Positions 17,322 through 25,024 of a DNA stretch of 64,000 nt are shown piece after piece. A program made the position numbers and the translations under genes. The DNA is from Microvirga lotononidis (GTDB lineage: Bacteria; Pseudomonadota; Alphaproteobacteria; Rhizobiales; Beijerinckiaceae), in assembly GCF_034627025.1 (NCBI RefSeq), contig NZ_CP141048.1:4015001-4079000 (forward strand), read 5' to 3'. The stretch's first letter is position 1; every line of letters begins with the position of its first letter. The notes below the pieces were generated by a model. The model was not told the DNA's origin. It did no database searches and was given only the letters and a program-made list of their open reading frames with translations.

Positions 17322-19304
17322 ATGGAAATGCTCGAGAGTGTCCTGATCGCCAACCGCGGCGAGATCGCGTGCCGCATCATCCGCACCGCCAAGCGGCTCG
17401 GCATGCGCACCATCGCGGTCTATTCGGAGGCCGATGCGAATTCGCTCTTCGTGCAGATGGCCGACGAGGCCCATCTCATCGGCCCACCGCCCGCCCGCGA
17501 GAGCTATCTCCGGATCGACCGGATCATCGACGTCGCCAAGCGCACGAGGGCCGCCTCCATCCATCCCGGCTACGGGTTCCTGTCCGAGCGGGCCGAGTTC
17601 GCCGAGGCTTGCGCGGAAAACGGTATCGTCTTCGTGGGACCGCCGGCTTCCGCCATCAAGGCCATGGGCCTGAAGGATGCGGCTAAGGCGCTCGTGCAGC
17701 AGGCGGGCGTCCCGGTCGTTCCCGGCTACCACGGCTCCAAGCAGGATCCGGACTTCCTGCGCCAGAAGGCGTATGAGATCGGCTATCCGGTTCTCATCAA
17801 GGCGATCGCGGGCGGCGGCGGCAAGGGCATGCGGAGGGTCGACAAGGCGGCCGATTTCGACGCCGCCCTCGAGAGCGCGCAGCGCGAGGCGCAAAACGCC
17901 TTCGGCGATCCGCGCGTGCTGGTGGAGAAATACATCCTTTCCCCGCGTCACATCGAGATCCAGGTCTTCGCCGACGGTCATGGCAACGTGGTGCATCTGT
18001 TCGAGCGCGACTGCTCGCTCCAGCGCCGCCACCAGAAGGTGATCGAGGAGGCGCCGGCTCCCGGCATGACGCCCGAGATGCGCCGGACGATGGGACAGGC
18101 GGCCGTAGAGGCGGCCCGCGCGGTTGGCTATGTGGGCGCCGGCACCGTCGAATTCATCGCCGACGGACGCGAAGGACTGCGCGCCGACCGCTTCTATTTC
18201 ATGGAAATGAACACCCGCCTCCAGGTGGAGCATCCGGTGACGGAGGCGATCACCGGGCTCGATCTCGTCGAGCTGCAATTCCGCGCTGCGTCCGGTGAGA
18301 CGTTGCCCTTCACTCAAGAGGACCTGACGATCGACGGCCATGCCGTCGAGGCGCGCCTCTATGCGGAGGATCCGGAGAAGGAATTCTTGCCGTCGACGGG
18401 CAAGCTCTGGGCGCTCGAATTCCCGGAAGGCGAGGGTATCCGCATCGACACCGGCGTCGAGGCCGGCGCCGAGGTTACGCCCTATTACGACCCCATGATC
18501 GCGAAGGTCATCGCCCATGGCGCGACCCGCGACGAGGCCTTGGATACGCTCGCGGAGGCGCTCGGGCGCACGATCGTTGCCGGTCCGAAGACCAATGCGG
18601 CCTTCCTGAAGAAGCTGTGCGAGGCCGAAGGCTTCAGGGAAGGGCAGTTCGATACGGGCTTCATCGACCGCAATATCGAAAGCCTCGGCGTCGGGCCGCA
18701 GCCTGTGGACGAGGTTGCGGTGTCGTTCGGCGCCTCGGCATTGATCTCTCGCGAGATCGAGCGGCTTCGCATCGCGGAACTGCAAAAAAGCGACGAGCCA
18801 TCATCGCCTTGGTCCATGCCGGATGGTTTCCAACTTCTGGGTCTGCGTAGTGTCGGTGTTCCACTGCGCGTCGATGGTGAGCGGGTTGAGGCCCGCGAGG
18901 TGTTCAGCCGCGAGCATCCTGGCGCAAGCACGGTCGCCTTCGGCGCGAGCGATCCATGGGCCGACGCCCAGATCGACCAGGAGGTGGAAGCGCCGCATGG
19001 CGTCTACATCATCCGCAACGGGCGCCAGACCCTGGTCCAGCCTTACGATCCCTTCGACGTCGATCTCGAACACATGGACGAAGGCGGCAGCGTCAAGGCG
19101 CCGATGCACGGCAAGCTCATCGCCGTTTTCGTGCAGCCGGGCGACCGGGTCGAGAAGGGGCAGCGGCTCGCCATTGTCGAGGCGATGAAGATGGAGCATG
19201 TGCTGGTCGCGCCTTCCGATGCCGAGGTGGCGGAGATCGCCGCCGAACCGGGCGCGCAGGTGGCGGAAGGAGCACGCCTCATCGTGCTCAAGACGGAGGA
19301 ATGA
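17322..19304 (+). CDS. mccA: Biotin-dependent acyl-CoA carboxylase alpha subunit (methylcrotonyl-CoA carboxylase type)
   Basis: The subunit carboxylates its own biotin using ATP and bicarbonate. Order in 660 residues: biotin carboxylase N-domain (LIANRGEIACRIIRTAKRLG), ATP-grasp with KAIAGGGGKGMR, the metal and biotin site EMNTRLQVEHPVTEAITGLDLVE, a middle linker, and a C-terminal biotinyl domain with EAMKMEH (biotinyl Lys about 623). PGYHGSKQDP favours the methylcrotonyl- over the propionyl-CoA type. TAAGGG precedes ATGs at 17322 and 17328; spacing suits the second better. No carboxyltransferase beta subunit is adjacent, which is unusual for MCC, so the substrate is inferred. Confidence 0.82.
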   Translation: MEMLESVLIANRGEIACRIIRTAKRLGMRTIAVYSEADANSLFVQMADEAHLIGPPPARESYLRIDRIIDVAKRTRAASIHPGYGFLSERAEFAEACAENGIVFVGPPASAIKAMGLKDAAKALVQQAGVPVVPGYHGSKQDPDFLRQKAYEIGYPVLIKAIAGGGGKGMRRVDKAADFDAALESAQREAQNAFGDPRVLVEKYILSPRHIEIQVFADGHGNVVHLFERDCSLQRRHQKVIEEAPAPGMTPEMRRTMGQAAVEAARAVGYVGAGTVEFIADGREGLRADRFYFMEMNTRLQVEHPVTEAITGLDLVELQFRAASGETLPFTQEDLTIDGHAVEARLYAEDPEKEFLPSTGKLWALEFPEGEGIRIDTGVEAGAEVTPYYDPMIAKVIAHGATRDEALDTLAEALGRTIVAGPKTNAAFLKKLCEAEGFREGQFDTGFIDRNIESLGVGPQPVDEVAVSFGASALISREIERLRIAELQKSDEPSSPWSMPDGFQLLGLRSVGVPLRVDGERVEAREVFSREHPGASTVAFGASDPWADAQIDQEVEAPHGVYIIRNGRQTLVQPYDPFDVDLEHMDEGGSVKAPMHGKLIAVFVQPGDRVEKGQRLAIVEAMKMEHVLVAPSDAEVAEIAAEPGAQVAEGARLIVLKTEE

Positions 19305-19356
19305 CCTGCGGCGCATCGCCCGGTGACGGACCGGCGGGCGCATGGTTGAAACGGAC

Positions 19357-19794
19357 ATGGCACTTCATCTGATCAAACTCTGCGTCGGCTGCGATTCGAT
19401 CACGGATCTCGAAGAATGGATCGAGGAGAACCGCGCGCTGCATCGGCGACTCGGGCGGGACTACGAGCAGACGCATACCACCCGCATGGTGCCCAAGCGC
19501 GTCGACGAGCTCCTGGATGGCGGCTCGCTGTTCTGGGTGATCAAGGGGCAGGTTGCGGCCCGCCAGAGGCTTCTCGCCGTCCGGCCGTTCACCGATGGGG
19601 ACGGAATCGGCCGCTGCCATCTGGTGCTCGAGCCGCAGGTGATTGCCGTGGAGCCGCGTCCCTATCGGCCCTTCCAGGGCTGGCGCTACCTCGTCGCCAA
19701 GGAAGCGCCGCGTGACATCGACCTGAAAGCGGGCGATCTTGCCGTCATGCCGGAGGATATGCGTCGCGAACTGGCTGAACTGGGCCTGCTGTAA
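19357..19794 (+). CDS. DUF1489 family protein
   Basis: A 145-residue protein of unknown function found in Alphaproteobacteria. The family start MALHLIKLCVGCDS is clear, with HTTRMVPKRVDELLDGGSLFWVIKG in the middle; the end is EDMRRELAELGLL. The start at 19357 is chosen over an ATG-containing extension at 19342 because relatives begin M-x-LHLIK. It follows the carboxylase by 52 bases on the same strand. Confidence 0.85.
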   Translation: MALHLIKLCVGCDSITDLEEWIEENRALHRRLGRDYEQTHTTRMVPKRVDELLDGGSLFWVIKGQVAARQRLLAVRPFTDGDGIGRCHLVLEPQVIAVEPRPYRPFQGWRYLVAKEAPRDIDLKAGDLAVMPEDMRRELAELGLL

Positions 19795-19821
19795 CTTATG
19801 TGAATCACCGGAGACCCTTCC

Positions 19822-20082
19822 ATGAGATTCCTCGCTGCCACCGCCGCTCTTCTGATCTGTGCCGCGAGCCCGGCGCTTGCGAAAGAGTGCCGCATGCCCG
19901 ACCTGCCGCCCGGCGTTCAGGTCCAGGTGCCGTCGGAATGCCGGGATCGATTGCTGGATCGCCGCGCGCAGGCCGAAAGGCAGGATTCCCTGAAGGCCAG
20001 CCCGGGCTTCATCGATCTTGGAAATGGCACGCAGGTACGGATCGGTGGTCGGGTCCGGGCGGAAGGGATGGTGCGGCGCTAG
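19822..20082 (+). CDS. Small secreted protein of unknown function
   Basis: 86 residues with a clear signal peptide (MRFLAATAALLICAASPALA) and a mature part with two cysteines (ECRMPDLPPG and SECRDRLL) that could form a disulfide, then an amphipathic basic segment. GGAGA precedes the ATG. I recognise no family. Confidence 0.65.
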   Translation: MRFLAATAALLICAASPALAKECRMPDLPPGVQVQVPSECRDRLLDRRAQAERQDSLKASPGFIDLGNGTQVRIGGRVRAEGMVRR

Positions 20083-20181
20083 CCTTTTTCGCTGGGGATC
20101 GTCCTGGTGAATGGGGATCTTCTTGGAACCGCGCTGGCTCGTACAGCATTGGCTCAGCAGTTCAGTTGAGTGGAGGTTCCG

Positions 20182-20538
20182 ATGCTGATGTGTGCATCCG
20201 AAGGCCGGCACTGGCGTTACGAAGTCTGCGAGCACGATGACGGCTATCTGGTCCAGATGCGTGACCTGACCACCGGGGAGCTCGACGAGGAATTCTCCAC
20301 CATCTTCCGCACCCTTCCCGTGGCCTTCGCCTATGCGGAGATGTCGGCCGCCTACGAACGCTATGCAGCCTCGGAACTCGACCATGCCGAAGACGAGCAG
20401 ATCGAAATCGAGGTGGAGACGACGGAACGCCACTTCATCGATCTGAGCGACAGGCTCCACGACTCGGGCATCAACGGCATTGTCGTCCAGGCCTGGGAGC
20501 GGGAGAGCCAGCGCAGCCGGAACGCGCTCCTGCACTGA
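20182..20538 (+). CDS. Conserved hypothetical acidic protein
   Basis: 118 residues with no signal peptide or membrane segment; predominantly acidic (LDHAEDEQIEIEVETTER). TGGAGGTTCCG before ATG 20182 decides the start, so the GTG at 20170 is not used. No domain recognised. A hairpin follows the stop. Confidence 0.6.
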   Translation: MLMCASEGRHWRYEVCEHDDGYLVQMRDLTTGELDEEFSTIFRTLPVAFAYAEMSAAYERYAASELDHAEDEQIEIEVETTERHFIDLSDRLHDSGINGIVVQAWERESQRSRNALLH

Positions 20539-20559
20539 CGTCAGATCAGGGTAGCATCT

Positions 20560-20590
20560 GGCCTCGCTTGAAAGCGAGGCCGCTCCCTCT
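20560..20590 (+). terminator. Hairpin before the GST gene
   Basis: Stem GGCCTCGCTT / AAGCGAGGCC (effective loop of four), followed by GCTCCCTCT. It probably separates the hypothetical gene from the glutathione transferase gene. Confidence 0.5.
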
Positions 20591-20631
20591 AGCATCGCTC
20601 CATCGCGACTCACGCCGATGATGGAGTTCCC

Positions 20632-21339
20632 ATGGCCGATCTCTCAGCCTTCCCGATCGCCTCTCGCTGGCCCGCCCAGCATCCCGACAGAATCCAGCTC
20701 TATTCCACGCCGACGCCCAACGGGGTCAAGGTCTCGATCATGCTCGAGGAGACCGGTCTGCCGTACGAGCCGCACTTCATCAATATCGGCCAGAACGAGA
20801 CCTGGACGCCGGAATTCCTGTCCCTGAACCCGAACGGCAAGATCCCGTCGATCATCGATCCCGTTGGGCCGGGCGGAAAGCCTCTGCCTCTGTTCGAATC
20901 CGGGGCGATCCTGCTGTACCTCGCCGAAAAGACCGGAAAGTTCCTGCCTTCCGATCCGGCCCGGCGCTATGAGACCATCCAGTGGGTGTTCTTCCAGATG
21001 GCGTCGGTGGGGCCGATGTTCGGCCAGCTCGGCTTCTTCCACAAATTCGCCGGGCGCGAAATCGAGGATAAGCGTCCCCTGGAGCGGTATCGCAACGAAT
21101 CCAAGCGCCTGCTGGGCGTCCTTGAGACGAGGCTCGAAGGCCGCTACTGGATCATGGGCGACGACTACACCATCGCGGACATTTCCCTGCTCGGCTGGGT
21201 GCGCAACCTCGTCGGGTTCTACGGCGCCGGCGAACTGGTGGAGTTCGACAGCCTGAAGCGCGTTCCGGCCTGGCTGGAGCGGGGCCTCGCCCGGCCGGCC
21301 GTGCAGCGCGGCCTAGAGATCCCGAAGCGGCCGGAATAG
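20632..21339 (+). CDS. Glutathione S-transferase family protein (YfcG/nu-class like)
   Basis: 235 residues. The N-terminal thioredoxin-like domain has YSTPTPNGVKVSIMLEETGLPYE, where the TPN turn is typical of nu-class enzymes such as YfcG with disulfide reductase activity, then NPNGKIPSIID (cis-Pro) and FESGAILLYLAEKTG (Glu-Ser glutathione site). The helical C-terminal domain carries DDYTIADISLLGW. Likely a cytosolic glutathionyl or disulfide reductase; the substrate is not apparent. Confidence 0.88.
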   Translation: MADLSAFPIASRWPAQHPDRIQLYSTPTPNGVKVSIMLEETGLPYEPHFINIGQNETWTPEFLSLNPNGKIPSIIDPVGPGGKPLPLFESGAILLYLAEKTGKFLPSDPARRYETIQWVFFQMASVGPMFGQLGFFHKFAGREIEDKRPLERYRNESKRLLGVLETRLEGRYWIMGDDYTIADISLLGWVRNLVGFYGAGELVEFDSLKRVPAWLERGLARPAVQRGLEIPKRPE

Positions 21340-21423
21340 CAATCTGCTTCAGCCGTCATTCTTCAAGCCGGCAATTTACATCCGCCCCATCCCGGCCCAC
21401 ATGTTGGGGTGGGGACGAAAACG

Positions 21424-22134
21424 ATGATGCTGCTTCTCGGAATACTGGCGGTCGCTCTTCTATGGTGGGTGGGCAAGAACTACACGCGGGCTGACCCGAA
21501 GGTTTTGGCCAAGGGCCTCAAAACCGTGGCCGGTGTCGCGGCGCTCGGCGCGGCCGTGCTCCTGGGCGTCAAGGGTCGCATCGACATGGCGCTCCTGCTC
21601 GGCGGCTTCGGCGCCTGGGCCCTGGGGTGGAACGCCCTCAATCTTCCCGGCCCCTGGCGCAAATTCCAGCAGTCGGCGGGCCGGTTCTCCCGCATTCGGT
21701 CGGCGATGATCGAGATGGAGATCGATCATGCGACCGGAGCTGTCGAAGGCACCATCCTCGTGGGAGCCTTCGCCGGTCGGCGCCTCTCGAGCCTCGACCC
21801 GCAGAGCCTGAGCCGTCTCTACGACGAGTGCAGCGCCCATGATCCGCAGGGTGTCCCGCTCCTAGAGGCTTATCTTGATCGCCGGTTTGCCGGCTGGCGT
21901 GAAAACGCTCAGGGAGATCGTGACACGCGGACGCGCACTCACGCGCATTCGGGCGTAATGACGAAAGAGGAGGCCTATCAGATCCTGGGCCTTCAGCCGG
22001 GTGCGAGCCTCGACGAGATCCGAAAAGCGCATCGGACGCTCATGAAGAAACTCCATCCCGACCAGGGAGGGACGGCGTACCTCGCGGCTCGCGTGAACGA
22101 GGCGAGAGAAGTCTTGCTGGGCCGACATCGCTGA
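21424..22134 (+). CDS. Membrane-anchored DnaJ domain protein
   Basis: 236 residues. One or two hydrophobic helices at the N-terminus (MMLLLGILAVALLWWVG and AALGAAVLLGVKG), a middle region, and a C-terminal J-domain MTKEEAYQILGLQPGASLDEIRKAHRTLM with the HPD motif in KKLHPDQGG. The layout resembles Tim14/DjlC-like co-chaperones that recruit DnaK to the membrane. The ATG at 21424 is used in place of an upstream GTG at 21409. Confidence 0.85.
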   Translation: MMLLLGILAVALLWWVGKNYTRADPKVLAKGLKTVAGVAALGAAVLLGVKGRIDMALLLGGFGAWALGWNALNLPGPWRKFQQSAGRFSRIRSAMIEMEIDHATGAVEGTILVGAFAGRRLSSLDPQSLSRLYDECSAHDPQGVPLLEAYLDRRFAGWRENAQGDRDTRTRTHAHSGVMTKEEAYQILGLQPGASLDEIRKAHRTLMKKLHPDQGGTAYLAARVNEAREVLLGRHR

Positions 22135-22211
22135 TACTCCACGCGCGATCCGGTTGTCTTCGAGCGGTGACGGCACAAACACACGCGCCGTCACTGCGTT
22201 CTCTCATCATG

Positions 22212-23735
22212 TCAGCCGCGTGCGGCGAAGCAGTTCACGCCGCTCTTCTTGAGCTGCTTGCAGGCGTTCGCGGCATCGTTGGATTCGGAGAACCCGGAGA
22301 AGCGCGCCCGGTAGAGCGTGGAGCCGTCGACGGTCACCTTCTCCGTGAACGGCGAGGCCTTGGCCAGGACCTTGCCGAACCGGCCCCGGGCCGTGTCGAG
22401 CATGGCTTTCGCCTTCGCTTCGTCATCCGTCGCACCAAGCTGGATCACCCAACCGGTCACGGTCTTCTTCGGCTCGGCCGCCTCGGCCTTGGGAGCTTCG
22501 GCCTTGGTCTCGATCTTGGCTTGCAGGGCAGCCTTCTGGGAGGCGGGGATCTGGGCTGGCGCGGGCAGGGCGGCATAGGCCTGTGCGTTCAGGGGGAGCG
22601 GCTCCGGCCCTTTCTGCCAGCGCACCGACGAGGGGGTGGTCGTCGAGCTGGCGCCGGCCGCGGAGGCGACGACGGGGCGCAGGGTGTTCAGATCGAGAGG
22701 CTTGCGCTCGGGAGCCGTCGGGGGAGTCGAAGCCTGAACGATCGGAGCCTGCGGGGTGGCGGAAGCCACTTTCACGGGAGCCGCCGTCGGCGCGAGCTCG
22801 ACCGGGCGCGGAGCCGGGGCCTCGGCCACCATGGCGGGCTGGCTCTCGACCACGGACGGGGCCGTCCGTGCGCCGGCATAGGCGCGGGGCAGGTGGCTCT
22901 GGATGAGGCTGGCCATCTTCAGATCGCGGGAAGCGCCGGAGCGGCCGCCGAGCACCACGGCCACGAGGCTGCGATTGTCCGTGTTGACCGAGGTCAGCAG
23001 ATTGAAGCCGGACAGGCGCGTATAGCCGGTCTTGATGCCGTCCACGCCCTCGACCTTGCCGAGCAGCCGGTTATGGCCGCGGATCGTGCGCTTTCCATAC
23101 TGGAAGGATTGCGTCTGGAAATAGGCGAAGTACCTCGGAAAGCGCTCCTGGATCGCGCGGCCGAGGATGGAAAGGTCGCGGGCCGTGGTGATGTTCGGCG
23201 GCTCATGCGGTAGGCCATGCGGGTTGTAGAACGCCGTCGAACTCATGCCGAGCTCCTTCGCCTTGCGGGTCATCATCCGGGCGAAAGCATCCTCGGACCC
23301 GGCAATGTTCTCGGCGACGACTACCGAGACGTCGTTGGCCGACAGGGTCACCATGGCCTTGATGGCATCGTCGACCTCAATCGTCGATCCCGGGCGCAGG
23401 CCGAGCTTGGTCGGAGGCTGGCTAGCCGCGTAGGCCGAAACCGAAAGCGGGGTGTCCCCACGCATCCGCCCGCGCTCGAGCTGCTCGAACAGGAGATAAA
23501 GGCTCATGACCTTCGTGAGCGAGGCCGGGATCCGGGGCTCGTCGACGTTCTCACCCTGGAGGATTTTGCCGGTCTTGGCGTCGACCACGATGGAGGCGGA
23601 GAGGGGGCTGTAGCCGCCGCTGGAAGGCCTGGCCTTGCGTGCCGCCTCCGCCGGGGATGCGACAGTCACTGCAACCGACGCTACGATGCCAATGAGAGCC
23701 CATGTCTTTCGGTGTCCCATCCAAACCGAATTCAT
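22212..23735 (-). CDS. D-alanyl-D-alanine carboxypeptidase with C-terminal SPOR domain
   Basis: A penicillin-binding protein of the S11 family that trims peptidoglycan stem peptides in the periplasm. In about 507 residues: signal peptide (ALIGIVASVAVTVASPAEA), catalytic SxxK as SLTK, SxN as SAN in VTLSANDVSV, and KTG in VDGIKTGYT. A long Pro/Ala-rich linker leads to a SPOR domain (WVIQLGATDDEAKAKAMLDTA) that would bind denuded glycan at the division septum. The start MNSVWMGHRK is chosen; the next Met, at 23720, is equally possible. Confidence 0.92.
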   Translation of the reverse strand: MNSVWMGHRKTWALIGIVASVAVTVASPAEAARKARPSSGGYSPLSASIVVDAKTGKILQGENVDEPRIPASLTKVMSLYLLFEQLERGRMRGDTPLSVSAYAASQPPTKLGLRPGSTIEVDDAIKAMVTLSANDVSVVVAENIAGSEDAFARMMTRKAKELGMSSTAFYNPHGLPHEPPNITTARDLSILGRAIQERFPRYFAYFQTQSFQYGKRTIRGHNRLLGKVEGVDGIKTGYTRLSGFNLLTSVNTDNRSLVAVVLGGRSGASRDLKMASLIQSHLPRAYAGARTAPSVVESQPAMVAEAPAPRPVELAPTAAPVKVASATPQAPIVQASTPPTAPERKPLDLNTLRPVVASAAGASSTTTPSSVRWQKGPEPLPLNAQAYAALPAPAQIPASQKAALQAKIETKAEAPKAEAAEPKKTVTGWVIQLGATDDEAKAKAMLDTARGRFGKVLAKASPFTEKVTVDGSTLYRARFSGFSESNDAANACKQLKKSGVNCFAARG

Positions 23736-23878
23736 GCTGCAAAAATCCCTGTTTCGCTTGGTTTTTAGGCCCCTGCGCCCGGTTCTCTCGAGGGAACCGT
23801 TGCCGGCACAACACATCCTCCGACCGTAAGAGGTTGCGGTTACGGGGCGGTTAACGGGGGGGAATCAATCGGTGAAAA

Positions 23879-23930
23879 TATTGTGCATTGCACAATAGAA
23901 CTTGACAAAATTTGTGCACTGCACATATTG
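23879..23930 (+). promoter_or_regulatory. Phasin promoter with two phased palindromic operators
   Basis: Sigma-70 promoter TTGACA (23902-23907), 17-base spacer, ATATTG (23925-23930). A perfect 9-1-9 palindrome, TATTGTGCATTGCACAATA, lies at 23879-23897. A second, TGTGCA-C-TGCACA, lies at 23913-23925 inside the spacer and touching the -10. The centres are 31 bp apart, three helical turns. I infer the operator of a PHB-responsive repressor such as PhaR; the regulator gene is not in this window. Confidence 0.75.
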
Positions 23931-23989
23931 GTGTCGTCAGCTATCCAGCGGGCCCACCGTCATTTAACGCCTTATTGCCGAGGTTCACA

Positions 23990-24331
23990 ATGCTTCAGCC
24001 GTTTACCCAGATTCAGAAGTTCGGCCAGGACAACCTGGATGCCACCGTGAAGGCGCTCGGCGCCTTCTCCAGCAACAGCCAGGTCATCGCGTCCGAGACG
24101 GCGGATTTCGCCCGCAAGTCCTTCGAGCAGACCTCCTCGACGGTCGAGAAGCTGCTCGGCGTCCAGACCCTCGACAAGGCGGTCGAGATCCAGACGGCCT
24201 TCGTGAAGGGCGCCTACGACAGCCTCGTCAGCCAGGCGACCAAGATGGGCGCGCTCTACTCGAACCTCGCCACCGAGACGTTGAAGCCCTACGAAGGGCT
24301 CCTCTCCAAGGCGACGGCTGCACGCGCCTAA
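23990..24331 (+). CDS. Phasin family protein
   Basis: A 113-residue phasin, which coats polyhydroxybutyrate granules. The sequence is a helical, Ala/Ser/Thr-rich protein with FGQDNLDATVKALGAFSSNSQ and TADFARKSFEQTSSTVEKLL, matching the phasin_2 profile as I remember it, ending SNLATETLKPYEGLLSKATAA. The ATG at 23990 starts MLQPFTQIQKF. It has its own strong promoter with two operators and its own terminator. The PHA synthase is 22 kb away. Confidence 0.9.
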   Translation: MLQPFTQIQKFGQDNLDATVKALGAFSSNSQVIASETADFARKSFEQTSSTVEKLLGVQTLDKAVEIQTAFVKGAYDSLVSQATKMGALYSNLATETLKPYEGLLSKATAARA

Positions 24332-24354
24332 GACGCGCCAGAGCCACTCGCATG

Positions 24355-24382
24355 AAACGCCCGGGCCTGTCCCGGGCGTTTT
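24355..24382 (+). terminator. Intrinsic terminator after the phasin gene
   Basis: 11-bp perfect stem AAACGCCCGGG / CCCGGGCGTTT with a 5-base loop and a terminal T-run. Confidence 0.85.
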
Positions 24383-24601
24383 GCGTTGGGGCTGCCATGC
24401 ATTCAAGGCCTGTCGGCGCTTCGGCTCCGCTCGCGCAGGAGTGACCAACATGTCGCTCTTTTAATCAGGACTGCGACCACCCATCTGGTTGATCTGGCGA
24501 ACCGAATGGAGCGACTATACATTTGGCTTGAGGCCAATGGCGCGACGGGGGTCGGGCCGGAAGCCCAGGGCCAGAATAGAAGAAGGGGCGGTCGTCCGAA
24601 T

Positions 24602-24994
24602 ATGCTGCGGGTAGCTCAAGGTACTTTGACCCTGTCGGAGCCATGTCCGATTTCCGCTGCCGGCGGGTCACAGCCTCCTGGAGGCGATGATGGCGGCCGC
24701 TCGAACACGGCCATCATCACGAAAACCAAGCCCCGTACGAAACGGCCGAACCTTTACCGCGTTCTTCTCTTGAACGATGATTACACCCCGATGGAGTTCG
24801 TGGTGCACGTGCTGGAGCGGTTCTTCAACAAGAACCGCGAGGATGCGACCCGGATCATGTTGCACGTCCACCAGAATGGCGTTGGGGAGTGTGGAGTTTT
24901 TACGTACGAAATTGCCGAGACGAAGGTGACCCAGGTGATGGATTTCGCCCGGAAACATCAGCATCCTCTGCAATGCGTCATGGAAAAGAATTAG
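24602..24994 (+). CDS. clpS: ATP-dependent Clp protease adaptor ClpS
   Basis: ClpS binds N-degron substrates (N-terminal Phe, Tyr, Trp, Leu) and delivers them to ClpAP. The core is textbook: [21 protein letters not shown], then [37 protein letters not shown], ending [14 protein letters not shown]. The N-terminal extension is disordered. The start is uncertain: ATG 24602 gives 130 residues, and no strong ribosome-binding site is visible. It is 30 bases upstream of clpA, the usual partner. Confidence 0.93.
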   Translation: MLRVAQGTLTLSEPCPISAAGGSQPPGGDDGGRSNTAIITKTKPRTKRPNLYRVLLLNDDYTPMEFVVHVLERFFNKNREDATRIMLHVHQNGVGECGVFTYEIAETKVTQVMDFARKHQHPLQCVMEKN

Positions 24995-25024
24995 CCGAGC
25001 CCCGTCTCATAAAAGGACAAGCCG

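Noticed and set aside
24386..24601. N-terminal extension of clpS to an upstream ATG giving 202 residues.
   Set aside because: ClpS proteins are about 100-130 residues; the extra 72 codons show no conservation pattern and no ribosome-binding site.
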